A stretch of 64,000 nt of DNA from Pseudomonadota bacterium (GCA_018261895.1 JAGTRT010000008.1:22598-86597), one strand, 5' to 3'. Counted from the first letter of the stretch, positions 52,274 through 62,650 are shown. The notes: generated by a model from the sequence alone, not told the origin. Numbers and translations: made by a program.

Positions 52274-53250
52274 TACTGCAGCCTTATCCGGGGGTCAGCC
52301 ACGGTATAGGAAATGTCTGTCAGTAGCAGGGCGACGATATAAAGCACCGCTCCGATAAAGACCATTGAGCGCACCACAGCAAAATCCTGCGCATTGATCG
52401 CATCGATGGTGTAGCTACCCAAACCAGGAATACCAAAAAACGATTCCATGACGAGAGCCCCCATAAATAGCGTTGGTATCGCCACAATCGACTGCGTCAA
52501 TATCGGCGTCATGCCATTTCTTAGGACGTGTCTAAACAGAATGAGCGCCTCGGGAAGCCCCTTTGCTCTAGCCGTACGAACGTAGTCTTTGGTAATTTCA
52601 TCAAGAAAAATGGTGCGGTACCAGCGCGTACCTGAGCCAATCCCCGACACCACGCCGATCAGCACCGGCAAAATCAGAAACCGCCACGCCTCCAGACCGG
52701 CACCAAAGCCCGAAATCGGCACCAGCCGCCAGACCTTGCTGATCAGATACTGCCCGCCGATGATGTAGAACAGTCCGGAAATCGACATCATCGCCACACA
52801 CAGCACGACGCCCCAGAAATCGAAAGCCGTGGCGCGGAAAAAGGCCAGCGTCAGCGCGAAGGTGATGGTCACGAACAGGCCAAGAATGAAGGTCGGCAGC
52901 GCGATGGCCAGCGACGGCAGCATCCGGTTGCCAATTTCGCGGGCGATGTCGCGGCCATCCTCGGCCCGCCCGAAATCGCCAACGAACATGCGGGCCGATT
53001 TCTCGAAAAAGATGGTGTTGGTCACGCTCGCCAACCCGCCAGCCTCGGCATTGATCAGCAACGGCTTGTCGTAACCGCGCTCGACCTTCCATTTCTCGAT
53101 CGCCTCCGGCGTCACGCGTTTGACGCCAAGCTGCATGCGCGCCATGTCGTCCGGCGTGTTGACGACGAAGAACAGCGCGAACGTGACGAGGTTCACCCCG
53201 ATCAGGATGGGCAGCGCGTAGAGCAGGCGGCGGGCGATGTAGGCGAGCAT
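52273..53250 (-). CDS. ABC transporter permease (DppB/YejB-like)
   Basis: 325 residues from ATG 53250 (MLAYIARRLLYALPILIGVN, the standard DppB start); an upstream in-frame Met at 53337 is not used. Six membrane helices, periplasmic loop rich in charged residues, EAA loop DYVRTARAKGLPEALILFRH, and C-terminal ESFFGIPGLGSYTIDAI, all family features. First gene of the importer operon; its stop overlaps the next start. Confidence 0.9.
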   Translation of the reverse strand: MLAYIARRLLYALPILIGVNLVTFALFFVVNTPDDMARMQLGVKRVTPEAIEKWKVERGYDKPLLINAEAGGLASVTNTIFFEKSARMFVGDFGRAEDGRDIAREIGNRMLPSLAIALPTFILGLFVTITFALTLAFFRATAFDFWGVVLCVAMMSISGLFYIIGGQYLISKVWRLVPISGFGAGLEAWRFLILPVLIGVVSGIGSGTRWYRTIFLDEITKDYVRTARAKGLPEALILFRHVLRNGMTPILTQSIVAIPTLFMGALVMESFFGIPGLGSYTIDAINAQDFAVVRSMVFIGAVLYIVALLLTDISYTVADPRIRLQ

Positions 53251-53431
53251 TGGCCCGATTATGCCAAGAGCTGGCCGCGAAGGGAAAAGGCAAAACGGGA
53301 GAAGGCGAACGCCAGCCAAGAACCCGGCGAAAATCAACAGCGCTCAGGCCGCGACGAACTCTTTCAGAACCGTTCTGAAACAACGCGTGGGACGAGCAAT
53401 CATCCTGCGCCCATCACGCTCAAGAGGCTGG

Positions 53432-53533
53432 CTAGTCAAGCCAGAACGAATTGCTGCGATGCCCGAGCAGATAGATCAGGCCGGCCACGAACAGCAACAA
53501 TGGGGATGCAATCTCGATGATGATCTCAAGCAT
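53432..53533 (-). CDS. 33-residue membrane peptide (tentative)
   Basis: ATG 53533 with GAGGTG nine bases before: MLEIIIEIASPLLLFVAGLI plus 13 residues, one hydrophobic helix. A longer frame with TTG at 53629 has no usable site. No homologue recognised. Confidence 0.3.
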   Translation of the reverse strand: MLEIIIEIASPLLLFVAGLIYLLGHRSNSFWLD

Positions 53534-53762
53534 CGCTTCAGTCACCTCACATAATTCTGATGCGAGGAGTATGGCCCAGCCAACGCCACCTTGAAATACA
53601 ACAAAAGTAATAACAAACAACAAATACAAACCTGAAAAATCACTCTATAGAGCCAATAAATATATTTTTATATTTACTTTCAACATATTGCAAAAACACA
53701 CCGCCCAAAACAACCCACCCAAAAACACCAATGAAATGAAATTTTTTACAAAAAAATAAATT

Positions 53763-53792
53763 TTGCTGTTAAAGACATTTATTTTGTACTAT
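53763..53792 (+). promoter_or_regulatory. Promoter of candidate small RNA
   Basis: TTGCTG (53763-53768), 18-bp spacer, TACTAT (53787-53792); expected start near 53799. Confidence 0.55.
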
Positions 53793-53796
53793 GATG

Positions 53797-53868
53797 AATC
53801 CGTATCCAGACAGGATTACTCCCCGGTAGCAACTTCAATCCCTGCCACAACCCGGCGGGGATTTTTTT
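53797..53868 (+). ncRNA. Candidate small RNA with intrinsic terminator
   Basis: About 70 nt between promoter and terminator: hairpin AATCC/GGATT (53797-53817), single-stranded C-rich ACTCCCCGG, then terminator stem AATCCCTGCC (53837-53846) with GGCGGGGATT (53854-53863) and seven T. No ORF with a ribosome site fits. The free C-rich stretch could pair with ribosome sites. Family not recognised; predicted from structure only. Confidence 0.5.
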
Positions 53869-53947
53869 CGCCATGTGTTTTGGAAAGGCTGCAGCCAGGC
53901 GCCTGGCGCCGGCGAACCGAAACGGGTGCATGGAAGGTTCCGGCCAC

Positions 53948-53984
53948 AAAAAAGCCCTCCACACCATTTTCAGAACCGGAGGGC
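53948..53984 (-). terminator. Terminator of riboswitch transcript
   Basis: Minus strand GCCCTCC (53984-53978), 17-nt loop, GGAGGGC (53960-53954), then six T. Confidence 0.75.
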
Positions 53985-54072
53985 CATGCCAAACCATCAG
54001 AAGGGTGCAGAAAACGCGCCCGTTTATTTCCCGACTGTCAAAATTGCCGGGGGTACTGCGTATATCGGACGT

Positions 54073-54153
54073 TCAGCCCGTACCACCCACGCCACAAGAT
54101 GAAACTTCGCAACGCGCTCGGGACAAGTTGCAACTGGCTTCATGGTGATTCAT
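54073..54153 (-). CDS. 26-codon ORF under the c-di-GMP riboswitch
   Basis: MNHHEASCNLSRARCEVSSC plus six residues. AGGATAGGA precedes the ATG, and it is the first start downstream of the riboswitch on the same strand. Three Cys, no known family. It may be a real small protein, a leader peptide, or the decayed rest of a larger target gene; the transcript ends at 53948. Confidence 0.45.
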   Translation of the reverse strand: MNHHEASCNLSRARCEVSSCGVGGTG

Positions 54154-54207
54154 GTTCCTATCCTTCACAGTGATTGCTGTAAAGGAGGACGCCGTCAGCG
54201 TTTCGCT

Positions 54208-54278
54208 GGCAACCCCGCTACCGTAGCTTTCGTCTGTAGGCCGGAGGCTTTGCGTCCCCACTTTTCAATGGGTTTGCC
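54208..54278 (-). ncRNA. Cyclic-di-GMP-I (GEMM-I) riboswitch
   Basis: On the minus strand: P1 GGCAA/TTGCC closes the aptamer; then ACCCATTGAAAAGTGGGG (GAAA tetraloop arm), the invariant GACGCAAAGCCTCCGGCCTA, and the second arm ending GGTAGCGGGG. All conserved GEMM-I blocks known from Vc2 are present in order. It senses the second messenger c-di-GMP and controls the transcript toward 53948. Expression platform not obvious; a short hairpin AGCGAAACGCT follows P1. Confidence 0.93.
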
Positions 54279-54288
54279 AATAATTAAT

Positions 54289-54566
54289 GAATTACTGATT
54301 GATGCATCACGAAGAATAGACGAACGACCACGCATGTCAATGCCCATGATCTGATCAAGGTTTTAGCGGCAGGAAAATTCCTGAATGCATCCCGTCGGGC
54401 TGCGCGCTTGTCAGGTTATTGTTCAGTTCGCCGAGGGAGTTGGCAGACGCAGCGCCGCCTGCCTTGCTCACGATACACTCCTGGCGCTTTACCAATCGTC
54501 ACAAAAGGCCGGGGGAAATTTACGCCAAAGGCATTAAAATACGCCCCGCCGCACAACGGGAAGGCC
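54289..54566. other. Interval without recognised feature
   Basis: About 280 bp upstream of the riboswitch. It should contain the riboswitch promoter (AT-rich TAATTAATGAATTACTG at 54281-54297). I see no gene or repeat. Confidence 0.4.
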
Positions 54567-54621
54567 GAAAAAACAAAACCCCGTCATTCTCAACTTATTG
54601 AATAAGAAGGAAAAACGGGGT
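54567..54621 (-). terminator. Terminator of tRNA-Ser
   Basis: Minus strand AACCCCGT ... ACGGGGTT closing a long hairpin with an inner CTTATT/AATAAG stem, then TTTGTTTT. Confidence 0.7.
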
Positions 54622-54632
54622 TAATGGTCGCT

Positions 54633-54720
<88 letters not shown>

Positions 54721-54735
54721 GCAGCGGCCGGCGCT

Positions 54736-56226
54736 TTGATTTTTTTTGTCGTCGGCTGCGGCGATGGCGGTTCGCGCCTGCCATTGCCGACGCCGGCGCA
54801 GCATGACCTCGTCGTCCTCATCCAGCCCGGCCTGCTGAGTTATTCGACCGACGACAACGGCAATCCGATCGGCCTGGAATATGATCTGGCGCAGGCCTTC
54901 GCCCAGGAACTGGGGGTCGGCGTCAAATTCGACATCGCCGAGCCGGCGCAACTCGACGAGAAACTCGCCGACGAAAAATACCATCTCGCCGCCGCCTGGC
55001 TTTCACCTGGGAAGGATCCGCAGATCCAGGCGACACCCCCGATTTTCCTGACGCATGACGCGCTCGTTCAGCACGAAGCCTCCCTGCCGCTCACCGACAA
55101 GAAGCAACTGGCGGACAAGACCATCCACGTCATGGCCGGTTCGCGCCAGGCGGCTTCCCTGGTAAAACTCGCGAAAGAAATCGCCGGACTGAAGGTGGTC
55201 GAAGTCAGCGACGGCGACCTGCTCGAACTGCTGGAAAAACTGGGCAACCGGCGTATCGAGTACGTCGCCATCGACGAAAGCTTCGAGGATATCGCCATCC
55301 AGTTCGTGCCCAACCTGCGTGTGACGCTGCCCTTGAGCGAAACGCAGCCGGTGGTCTGGCAACTCGGCCGGCATCCGAATCCGGAACTGCGCGACAAGTT
55401 GAACGCCTTCATCGAGCGGGTTCAACACGACGGTACGCTGGCCCGGTTGGAAGACCGCTATCTCGGCCACGTCCGGCGCCTCACGCAAACGGACATCGTG
55501 AAATTCCTCGGGGAAGTCGAGACCACGCTGCCCAAGTTCCGCAAATCCTTCCAGGCCGCGCAGGCGCTGACCGGCATCGACTGGCGTCTGCTTGCGGCGG
55601 TGGCTTACCACGAGTCGAATTGGGACCCGAACGCCACGAGTTACACCAATGTGCGCGGCATCATGATGCTGACGGAGGACACGGCCGACCGCCTGCAGGT
55701 CAACAATCGCCTCGATCCGAACGAGAGCATCCTGGCCGGGGCGCGCTACATCAACATGCTGAAGGAGCAGTTGCCCGAAGAGGTCAGCGAGCCGGACCGG
55801 ACCTGGCTGGCCCTGGCCGCCTACAACATCGGTCCCGGCCATTTCAGTTCGGCGCGCACCCTCGCCCGGCAACTGAAGGCTGACCCCGATTCCTGGTACG
55901 ACATGAAGCGCGTGCTGCCCAAACTCGCCCAGCCGAAGTATTTCAGCCAGTTGAAGACGGGCCGCGCCCGGGGTGGCGAGGCCGTGATCCTCGTCGAAAA
56001 CATCCGCAGCTATTACGACATCCTGCTGCGCAACGCCCCGCCGTTCGCGCCCACGCCATCGGCAGCCGAAGGCCTCAAGCGGCTGGTGCTGGAAATCGAG
56101 GAGCGGCGCAAGGCCTATGTGAAGCGGATCAACGCCGCGAAGACCATTTCCGCGACTGAAAAGGAACCGATGGCCGAAGCGCCGCTGCGCCTGCCGACCA
56201 TCGAGCACGGCGCAAGCGGGGAATAA
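54736..56226 (+). CDS. mltF: Membrane-bound lytic murein transglycosylase F
   Basis: About 496 residues. A solute-binding-type domain ([20 protein letters not shown] to about residue 245) is followed by an SLT domain with catalytic Glu in [14 protein letters not shown], the two-domain MltF layout. The N-terminus [11 protein letters not shown] looks like a short lipoprotein signal. No ATG is present; TTG 54736 is the most likely start, but the frame remains open back into the tRNA, so the true start is unsure. It trims peptidoglycan from the outer membrane. Confidence 0.88.
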   Translation: MIFFVVGCGDGGSRLPLPTPAQHDLVVLIQPGLLSYSTDDNGNPIGLEYDLAQAFAQELGVGVKFDIAEPAQLDEKLADEKYHLAAAWLSPGKDPQIQATPPIFLTHDALVQHEASLPLTDKKQLADKTIHVMAGSRQAASLVKLAKEIAGLKVVEVSDGDLLELLEKLGNRRIEYVAIDESFEDIAIQFVPNLRVTLPLSETQPVVWQLGRHPNPELRDKLNAFIERVQHDGTLARLEDRYLGHVRRLTQTDIVKFLGEVETTLPKFRKSFQAAQALTGIDWRLLAAVAYHESNWDPNATSYTNVRGIMMLTEDTADRLQVNNRLDPNESILAGARYINMLKEQLPEEVSEPDRTWLALAAYNIGPGHFSSARTLARQLKADPDSWYDMKRVLPKLAQPKYFSQLKTGRARGGEAVILVENIRSYYDILLRNAPPFAPTPSAAEGLKRLVLEIEERRKAYVKRINAAKTISATEKEPMAEAPLRLPTIEHGASGE

Positions 56227-56244
56227 GGCCTGGCGCCCCGCCAA

Positions 56245-56268
56245 ATAAAAAGGGGGCCGCAGCCCCCT
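56245..56268 (-). terminator. Terminator of serS
   Basis: Minus strand AGGGGGC-TGCG-GCCCCCT then TTTT; also sits after mltF on the plus side. Confidence 0.85.
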
Positions 56269-56290
56269 CGATGCCGTTTGGCCAGCCGTA

Positions 56291-57640
<1,350 letters not shown>

Positions 57641-57695
57641 TTATACGCGAGGGATAGGGCAAGCCGCGCCGGGTCGGCCTGCGCATTTGACTCCT

Positions 57696-57707
57696 TGGCC
57701 GGCCAAA
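57696..57707. promoter_or_regulatory. Perfect 12-bp palindrome upstream of nosR-like gene
   Basis: TTGGCCGGCCAA, 65 bp before the ATG; a TTGACT -35-like hexamer lies just before it. It is a plausible regulator site but matches no operator I can name (not an FNR/Dnr TTGAT-N4-ATCAA box). Confidence 0.35.
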
Positions 57708-57771
57708 ATTAGGTACCATCGAAGCCATAAAAAACCCATCCGACCTTGCCCGCGCATTTTCGGAGACCGCA

Positions 57772-59934
57772 ATGGAAAACCCCGTTGCACGGCATTTGCC
57801 CAGCAGAGCCGTTTCGTTCTTTTGCCGCATGGCCGCCGCCAGCCTGATTGCCGGTGCCGCCATCTTCCCGGCTGCCCACGCCGGCGACCTGAGCAAGGCC
57901 GACATCGAACGTCGTTTCGAGCCGCCGCTGCACGTTCAGGACAAACTCACGCAGATTCCCGCCTGGCCATTGACCAGCGAACTGGAGCCGGAAGCCGGCC
58001 CGGTCGGCTACGTCTTCGAATCCATCGATCTGGCGCCTGTCCCCGGCTTCGAAGGCACACCGATGAATTTCCTGGTCTCCATCGACCGCAAGGGCAACTT
58101 CATAAACGTCGAACTGCTGCGCCAGCATGAGCCGGTCTTTCTCGGCGGCCTCGGTGAGGCGCCGCTGCGCGAATTCATCACGCAATACGCCGGCCGCAAT
58201 ATCAAGCAGCAGTTCCTCATCGCGCTGAACGCCGCCCGCAACCGCACCGGCCCGGCCGACACGCGCAGCGGCCAGACGACGCTGGACGGCGTGTCGAAAG
58301 CCACCGCCTCGGTGCGCATCGTCAACCAGACCGTGCTCGGCGCCGCCCTCGAAGTCGCCCGCGCCAAACTGGGTTTTGCCGACCGCAGCAAACGCGGCCC
58401 GGCGGCGCAGGTGCGGACCGATGTCGACGACCCGGTGGCCTTCGCAGAAATGCTCCAGAACGGCATGGTCGGCCGTCTGCGGCTGACCAATGCCGAAGTC
58501 GAAAAGCTGTTCGTCGGCACCGACGGTGCCGAGGTCGACGAAGAAGGCCTCGCCGAGCCGAATGCCGTGTTCACCGACATCTACATCGCCTACCTCAACG
58601 CGCCGAGCGTCGGCCGCGCCATACTCGGCGAGCCTCAATACAAGGCTGCGATGGAGCGCAATTTCGAGAACCGCCACCTGTGGTGGATCGCCTCGGCCGG
58701 GCGCTACCCCATCGTCGATGACAACTTCGTGCCCGGTGGCCAATCCTCGCGCCTGAGCATGGCGCAGGACGGCCTTTTCCTCGAACTGCGCGACCAGGGC
58801 TTCGAGCCGAAGGACATCGCCGGCCCGCCCGAACTCAACACCTCGCGCCTCTTCGGTGTCTATGCCGAAGCCGGCCTCGACCCCGGCCGGCCGCTCGACC
58901 TGACGCTGACCATCACGCGCGCCAAGGGAATGATCCTGCCCACCCTCACGCACAAGACGGTCACCCTCAAATACGCCCCGCCCAGCAGCTTGTTCAGCTA
59001 CCCGCCCGAGCCGCTGCCGGAATGGGTGCTGGCCTGGCAACAACGCTGGCTCGACCTCAGCATCCTCGGTGCCGCGCTGATCCTGCTCAGCATCGCTCTC
59101 GCCCGACCGCGCTGGATTTCCGTCGACGCCCGCCGCCTTAAAATATTCCGCCTCGGCTTTCTCGCCTTTACGCTGCTTTACGTCGGCTGGTACGTACAGG
59201 GCCAGCTTTCCATCGTCCAGGTCACCGGCGCGATCAAATCGCTCAAATCCGGCCAGGGCCTGTCGAGTTTCCTCTACGACCCGATTTCGCTGCTGCTCAT
59301 CGCCTTCACGCTAGTCAGCTTCGTGATCTGGGGCCGCGGAACTTTCTGCGGCTGGCTTTGCCCATTCGGCGCGCTGCAGGAATTTGTCGGCCAGCTTGCC
59401 CGCAAGCTGCATCTGCCACGCCTGCACATTCCGCTGGCCGTCGCCAAGCGCCTCGAATGGGGCCGCTACATCGCCCTCGCCGTGCTGGTCGGCGCCGCCC
59501 TGTTCCTGCCGCGTCAGGGCGAAAGCCTCAACGAGCTGGAACCCTTCAAGACGGCGATCACCGTCGGCTTCGACCGCAGCTGGCCGTTCGTCGCCTACGC
59601 CGTCGCGCTGCTCGTCGCCGGCGCCTTCTATTACAAATTTTTCTGCCGCTTCATCTGCCCGCTCGGCGCAGTCATGTCGCTCGGCGGGCGGCTGCGCCGT
59701 TTCGACTGGCTGCCCCGCCGCGTCGAGTGCGGCAAGCCCTGCCAGAGCTGCAAGGCCAAATGTGCCTACGACGCCATCGAACCGACCGGCGAAATCCGCT
59801 ACGACGCCTGCTTCCAGTGCCTCGACTGCGTCGGCATCTACCATGACGCCAAGCGCTGTCCGGTGCTGCTCTATGAAAAGAAGGGGCTGGTTCTCACGCC
59901 GAAGGGCGTGATGGTCGCCGGATCAGGCGACTGA
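57772..59934 (+). CDS. nosR: NosR/NirI-family membrane flavo-iron-sulfur protein
   Basis: 720 residues. Signal-like N-terminus (AAASLIAGAAIFPAAHAGDL), periplasmic FMN-binding domain (about 40-420; SKATASVRIV is the likely flavin Thr), helices around 425-445, 460-480 and 500-520, two CxxxCP motifs (CGWLCPFGA and CRFICPLGA), and two ferredoxin-like clusters (CGKPCQSCKAKC and CFQCLDC). NosR supplies electrons or maturation for nitrous oxide reductase NosZ. No nosZDFYL is next to it here, so it is orphaned or serves a related process. It overlaps the 3' end of the convergent DUF4126 gene by 41 bp. Confidence 0.85.
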   Translation: MENPVARHLPSRAVSFFCRMAAASLIAGAAIFPAAHAGDLSKADIERRFEPPLHVQDKLTQIPAWPLTSELEPEAGPVGYVFESIDLAPVPGFEGTPMNFLVSIDRKGNFINVELLRQHEPVFLGGLGEAPLREFITQYAGRNIKQQFLIALNAARNRTGPADTRSGQTTLDGVSKATASVRIVNQTVLGAALEVARAKLGFADRSKRGPAAQVRTDVDDPVAFAEMLQNGMVGRLRLTNAEVEKLFVGTDGAEVDEEGLAEPNAVFTDIYIAYLNAPSVGRAILGEPQYKAAMERNFENRHLWWIASAGRYPIVDDNFVPGGQSSRLSMAQDGLFLELRDQGFEPKDIAGPPELNTSRLFGVYAEAGLDPGRPLDLTLTITRAKGMILPTLTHKTVTLKYAPPSSLFSYPPEPLPEWVLAWQQRWLDLSILGAALILLSIALARPRWISVDARRLKIFRLGFLAFTLLYVGWYVQGQLSIVQVTGAIKSLKSGQGLSSFLYDPISLLLIAFTLVSFVIWGRGTFCGWLCPFGALQEFVGQLARKLHLPRLHIPLAVAKRLEWGRYIALAVLVGAALFLPRQGESLNELEPFKTAITVGFDRSWPFVAYAVALLVAGAFYYKFFCRFICPLGAVMSLGGRLRRFDWLPRRVECGKPCQSCKAKCAYDAIEPTGEIRYDACFQCLDCVGIYHDAKRCPVLLYEKKGLVLTPKGVMVAGSGD

Positions 59935-60484
59935 GCAGCGACCAGAAGCGCGTCAGCAGCCACCCTGCGAGCAGCAAGAAAACGACGAGCAGGCCCAGGA
60001 AAACCAGCGGTGAGGCGAGCATGGCCCACAGTCCACCAAGCACCATGCCCTCCTCGCCGAACGAGGCAATCCAGTTCGAGAACGGTTCCGGCGAGGTGTT
60101 GATCGCCAGCCGGCTGCCGGCCTTGGCGAAATGCGTGCCGGCCGTGATCGTGCCGCCGATCAGCCCGGCCGCTACAGTCCACGCCGGATCGACTTCACCC
60201 ATCGCAAACGCGGCAAGCAAGGCACCGGCCGGAATGCGGATGAAGGTCTGGAAACTGTCCCACAGCGAATCGAAGGCGGGAATCTTGTCGGCGATCAGTT
60301 CGGCGAAAGCCATGATGCCGGCGACACCGATGACCAGCGGGGTCTTCAGAACCGCCAGCGTTTCCGGCAGTTGCAGATAACCGAAGGTGCTCAACAGCCC
60401 GGCCAGAAAAACGACCAGATACAGCCGCAAGCCACTCGCCCAGGCCAGGCCGGCGGACAGGGCGATGGTCTGGAGCATATCCAT
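59894..60484 (-). CDS. DUF4126 membrane protein
   Basis: 196 residues with five to six hydrophobic segments (LSAGLAWASGLRLYLVVFLAG, and ADKIPAFDSLWDSFQTFIR between helices, the DUF4126 hallmark). The C-terminal half ends in a basic tail. Function unknown in the family. Convergent with nosR. Confidence 0.82.
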   Translation of the reverse strand: MDMLQTIALSAGLAWASGLRLYLVVFLAGLLSTFGYLQLPETLAVLKTPLVIGVAGIMAFAELIADKIPAFDSLWDSFQTFIRIPAGALLAAFAMGEVDPAWTVAAGLIGGTITAGTHFAKAGSRLAINTSPEPFSNWIASFGEEGMVLGGLWAMLASPLVFLGLLVVFLLLAGWLLTRFWSLLSRLIRRPSRPSA

Positions 60485-60506
60485 TAAGCTTGGGCGCCTT
60501 TATGCC

Positions 60507-60579
60507 GTCATTCCCGCGACAGCGGGAATCCAGTCTTTATTGCAGACAAATCGTGGATTCCCGCTGTCGCGGGAATGAC
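60507..60579. repeat. 26-bp perfect inverted repeat (REP-like)
   Basis: Arms 60507-60532 and 60554-60579 (GTCATTCCCGCGACAGCGGG and so on) are exact complements, with a 21-bp loop. Each arm is itself nearly palindromic (TTCCCGC/GCGGGAA). Sits in the gap between two genes; may terminate or stabilise mRNA, or be a mobile palindromic unit. Confidence 0.8.
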
Positions 60580-60591
60580 AAGAACGGGTCA

Positions 60592-61962
60592 TCACTTCTT
60601 TCCCGCCTTCCGATCCAGTTCCCGCAAGTGCGCCAACTTTTCCCCGATCTTGCCTTCCAGCCCGCGCGGGGTCGGCTCGTACCAGCCCGGTTCGGTCATC
60701 CCTTCGGGCAGGTAGGTTTCGCCGGCGGCGTAGGCTCCCGGTTCGTCGTGCGCGTAGCGGTAGGCGTGGCCGTGGCCGAGTTCCTTCATGAGTTTGGTCG
60801 GCGCGTTGCGCAGGTGGATCGGCACCGGGCGCGAGGCGTCCTGCTTCACGAAGGCGCGGGCGGCGTTGTACGCGTTGTAGCCGGCGTTCGACTTGGCGGC
60901 GACGGCGAGGTAGATGACGGCCTGGGCCAGCGCCAGTTCGCCCTCGGGCGAGCCGAGGCGCTCGTAGGTTTCGGCCGCGTCGTTGGCCAGTTGCATGGCG
61001 CGCGGGTCGGCCAGGCCGATGTCTTCCCAGGCCATGCGGATGATGCGCCGGGCCAGGTAGCGGGCGTCGGCGCCGCCATCGAGCATGCGCGTCAGCCAGT
61101 AGAGCGCCGCATCCGGGTTCGACCCGCGCACCGATTTGTGCAGCGCCGAGATCTGGTCGTAGAAGGCGTCGCCGCCCTTGTCGAAACGGCGCAGGCTCTG
61201 CGCCATCGCTTTTTCGATGAATTCGCCATTGACCGCAACAATGCCGGCCGTGCGCGCCGCCGTGCGTACCTGTTCAAGCAGGTTGAGCAGTCGCCGCGCG
61301 TCGCCGTCGGCCAAACCGACCATTCGCTCCCGCGCCGAGGCGTCGAAACTCAGGCCGGCCAGCGCCTCGGCACAGGCCCGGTCGAACAGCTGCCCCATCT
61401 CGGCTTCGTCGAGCGACTTGAGCACATAGACCGAGGCCCGCGACAGCAAAGCGGAATTGAGTTCGAACGAGGGGTTTTCGGTCGTCGCGCCGATGAAGGT
61501 CAGCAGCCCGGACTCGACGAAGGGCAAAAAGCCGTCCTGTTGCGCCTTGTTGAAACGGTGGATTTCATCGACGAACAGGATGGTGCGCTTGCCCTGCGTG
61601 CGCCACATCTCGGCCTGCGCCACGGCCTCGCGCACTTCCTTGATGCCGGAAAACACGGCCGACAGCGCGATGAACTCGCACTGGAACTGCGTCGCCATCA
61701 TGCGAGCCAGCGTCGTCTTGCCGACGCCCGGCGGCCCCCAGAGGATCATCGAATGCGGCTGGCCGGACGCGAACGCCAGGCGCAACGGCATGCCCGGCCC
61801 GAGCAGGTGTTGCTGGCCGATCACGTCGTCCGGCGTTTGCGGGCGCAGTTGCTCGGCGAGCGGGGCGTGATCCGGCACTCCACGGTCAACCGGAAAATCC
61901 GGCGAATTTTGAGAAAACAGATCGTTCAATTCAACCCCGCTGTCAGCAGCCACGCTATCCAA
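60592..61962 (-). CDS. rarA: Replication-associated recombination protein A (AAA+ ATPase)
   Basis: 456 residues, MgsA/RarA family. Walker A WGPPGVGKTTLAR near residue 80, Walker B ILFVDEIHRFNKAQQ, sensor 1 FIGATTENPSFE, and the C-terminal tetramerisation part (LGHGHAYRYAHDEPGAY). Acts at stalled forks with SSB. The first 30 residues are not conserved and contain SPDFPVDRG, encoded by dispersed repeat copy 4; the true start could be later. Confidence 0.93.
   Translation of the reverse strand: MDSVAADSGVELNDLFSQNSPDFPVDRGVPDHAPLAEQLRPQTPDDVIGQQHLLGPGMPLRLAFASGQPHSMILWGPPGVGKTTLARMMATQFQCEFIALSAVFSGIKEVREAVAQAEMWRTQGKRTILFVDEIHRFNKAQQDGFLPFVESGLLTFIGATTENPSFELNSALLSRASVYVLKSLDEAEMGQLFDRACAEALAGLSFDASARERMVGLADGDARRLLNLLEQVRTAARTAGIVAVNGEFIEKAMAQSLRRFDKGGDAFYDQISALHKSVRGSNPDAALYWLTRMLDGGADARYLARRIIRMAWEDIGLADPRAMQLANDAAETYERLGSPEGELALAQAVIYLAVAAKSNAGYNAYNAARAFVKQDASRPVPIHLRNAPTKLMKELGHGHAYRYAHDEPGAYAAGETYLPEGMTEPGWYEPTPRGLEGKIGEKLAHLRELDRKAGKK
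61882..61911 (-). repeat. Dispersed repeat copy 4, inside rarA start region
   Basis: ACGGTCAACCGGAAAATCCG then GCGAATTTTG on the plus strand; core identical to copies 1-3. It encodes part of the non-conserved N-terminus of RarA. Confidence 0.7.
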
Positions 61963-61998
61963 ACCGGCAGTGTACCGCCCCCTGCCGGTGAGCCCAAA

Positions 61999-62505
61999 TC
62001 ACATGCGATCCAATGGCGACACCACGCCCCGTCCACCTCGGTTGAGCACATGGGTATAAATCATGGTTGTCGACACATCGGCATGGCCCAGCAATTCCTG
62101 CACCGTACGAATGTCGTAGCCCGCATCCAGCAAACGAAGCACCTCATCCTCGTTCAGCACCGTCGGCAAGCGGGCTGGCTTTTTGGGCCGAACCAGATCG
62201 TCAAGCCAAGGCAGATCGACACCCAGAACCTGCTTATACAAAAACAACAATGCCGATAGCGCCTGACGTTGCGTTGACGCCGCCACATCGCGTTCACTGG
62301 CCAGATACGACAAATAGGCCGTAACCTCCCGCCCCCCAAGCTCTTGCGGATGGCGCATGCCGCAGTAACGGATGAACGACGCTATCCAATGGACATACGC
62401 CTGCTCCGTGCGTATGCTGTAATGCCGAATGCGTATCGCCGCACGCACCTGATCCATCATCCGCGGCGACCCCGCAATTTTTCTGTCAGAAATGTCCGGT
62501 TTCAT
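61999..62505 (-). pseudogene. intI: Integron integrase with internal deletion
   Basis: 168 residues from ATG 62505 instead of about 320. The N-terminal half ([59 protein letters not shown]) and the C-terminus ([29 protein letters not shown]) are good IntI. Between LRLLD and AGYDI roughly 150 residues are missing, including the first catalytic Arg, the HxLR box and the IntI-specific patch. The frame is kept. His and the Tyr nucleophile remain, but recombination is not possible. Divergent from the cassettes, as in intact integrons. Confidence 0.9.
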
Positions 62506-62518
62506 AGAACAATTAATA

Positions 62519-62534
62519 CTGTATGGATAAACAG
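62519..62534. promoter_or_regulatory. LexA box upstream of intI
   Basis: CTGTATGGATAAACAG, CTG-N10-CAG as the LexA operator. SOS control of integron integrases is established for other integrons. Kept although the integrase is broken. Confidence 0.7.
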
Positions 62535-62637
62535 TTATACAATCAAAACTCCTGCTCGGCAAGGAATTTCCCTGTCCTGCGCCCCGGGTTATTGGACAAC
62601 CGCTCCGTTTATTGGACGTTTTTGACGTCTACTACTA

Positions 62638-62644
62638 GTTAGAG
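62638..62644 (+). other. attI core site (recombination point)
   Basis: GTTAGAG; the first cassette begins at the TTAGAG part. Located 130 bp from intI on the cassette side. Confidence 0.65.
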
Positions 62645-62650
62645 CTCTCT

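Larger units (their letters stand above)
53251..53796. other. Mostly non-coding, AT-rich stretch
   Basis: No convincing gene except a possible 33-codon ORF (53432-53533). Bases 53590-53790 are clearly AT-rich against the GC-rich chromosome. The right end holds the promoter of the candidate small RNA. Antisense and forward ORFs in this stretch have no start site or family pattern. Confidence 0.5.

Noticed and set aside
53779..53997. 72-aa minus-strand ORF
   Set aside because: It spans both the sRNA terminator and the riboswitch terminator and lacks a ribosome site.
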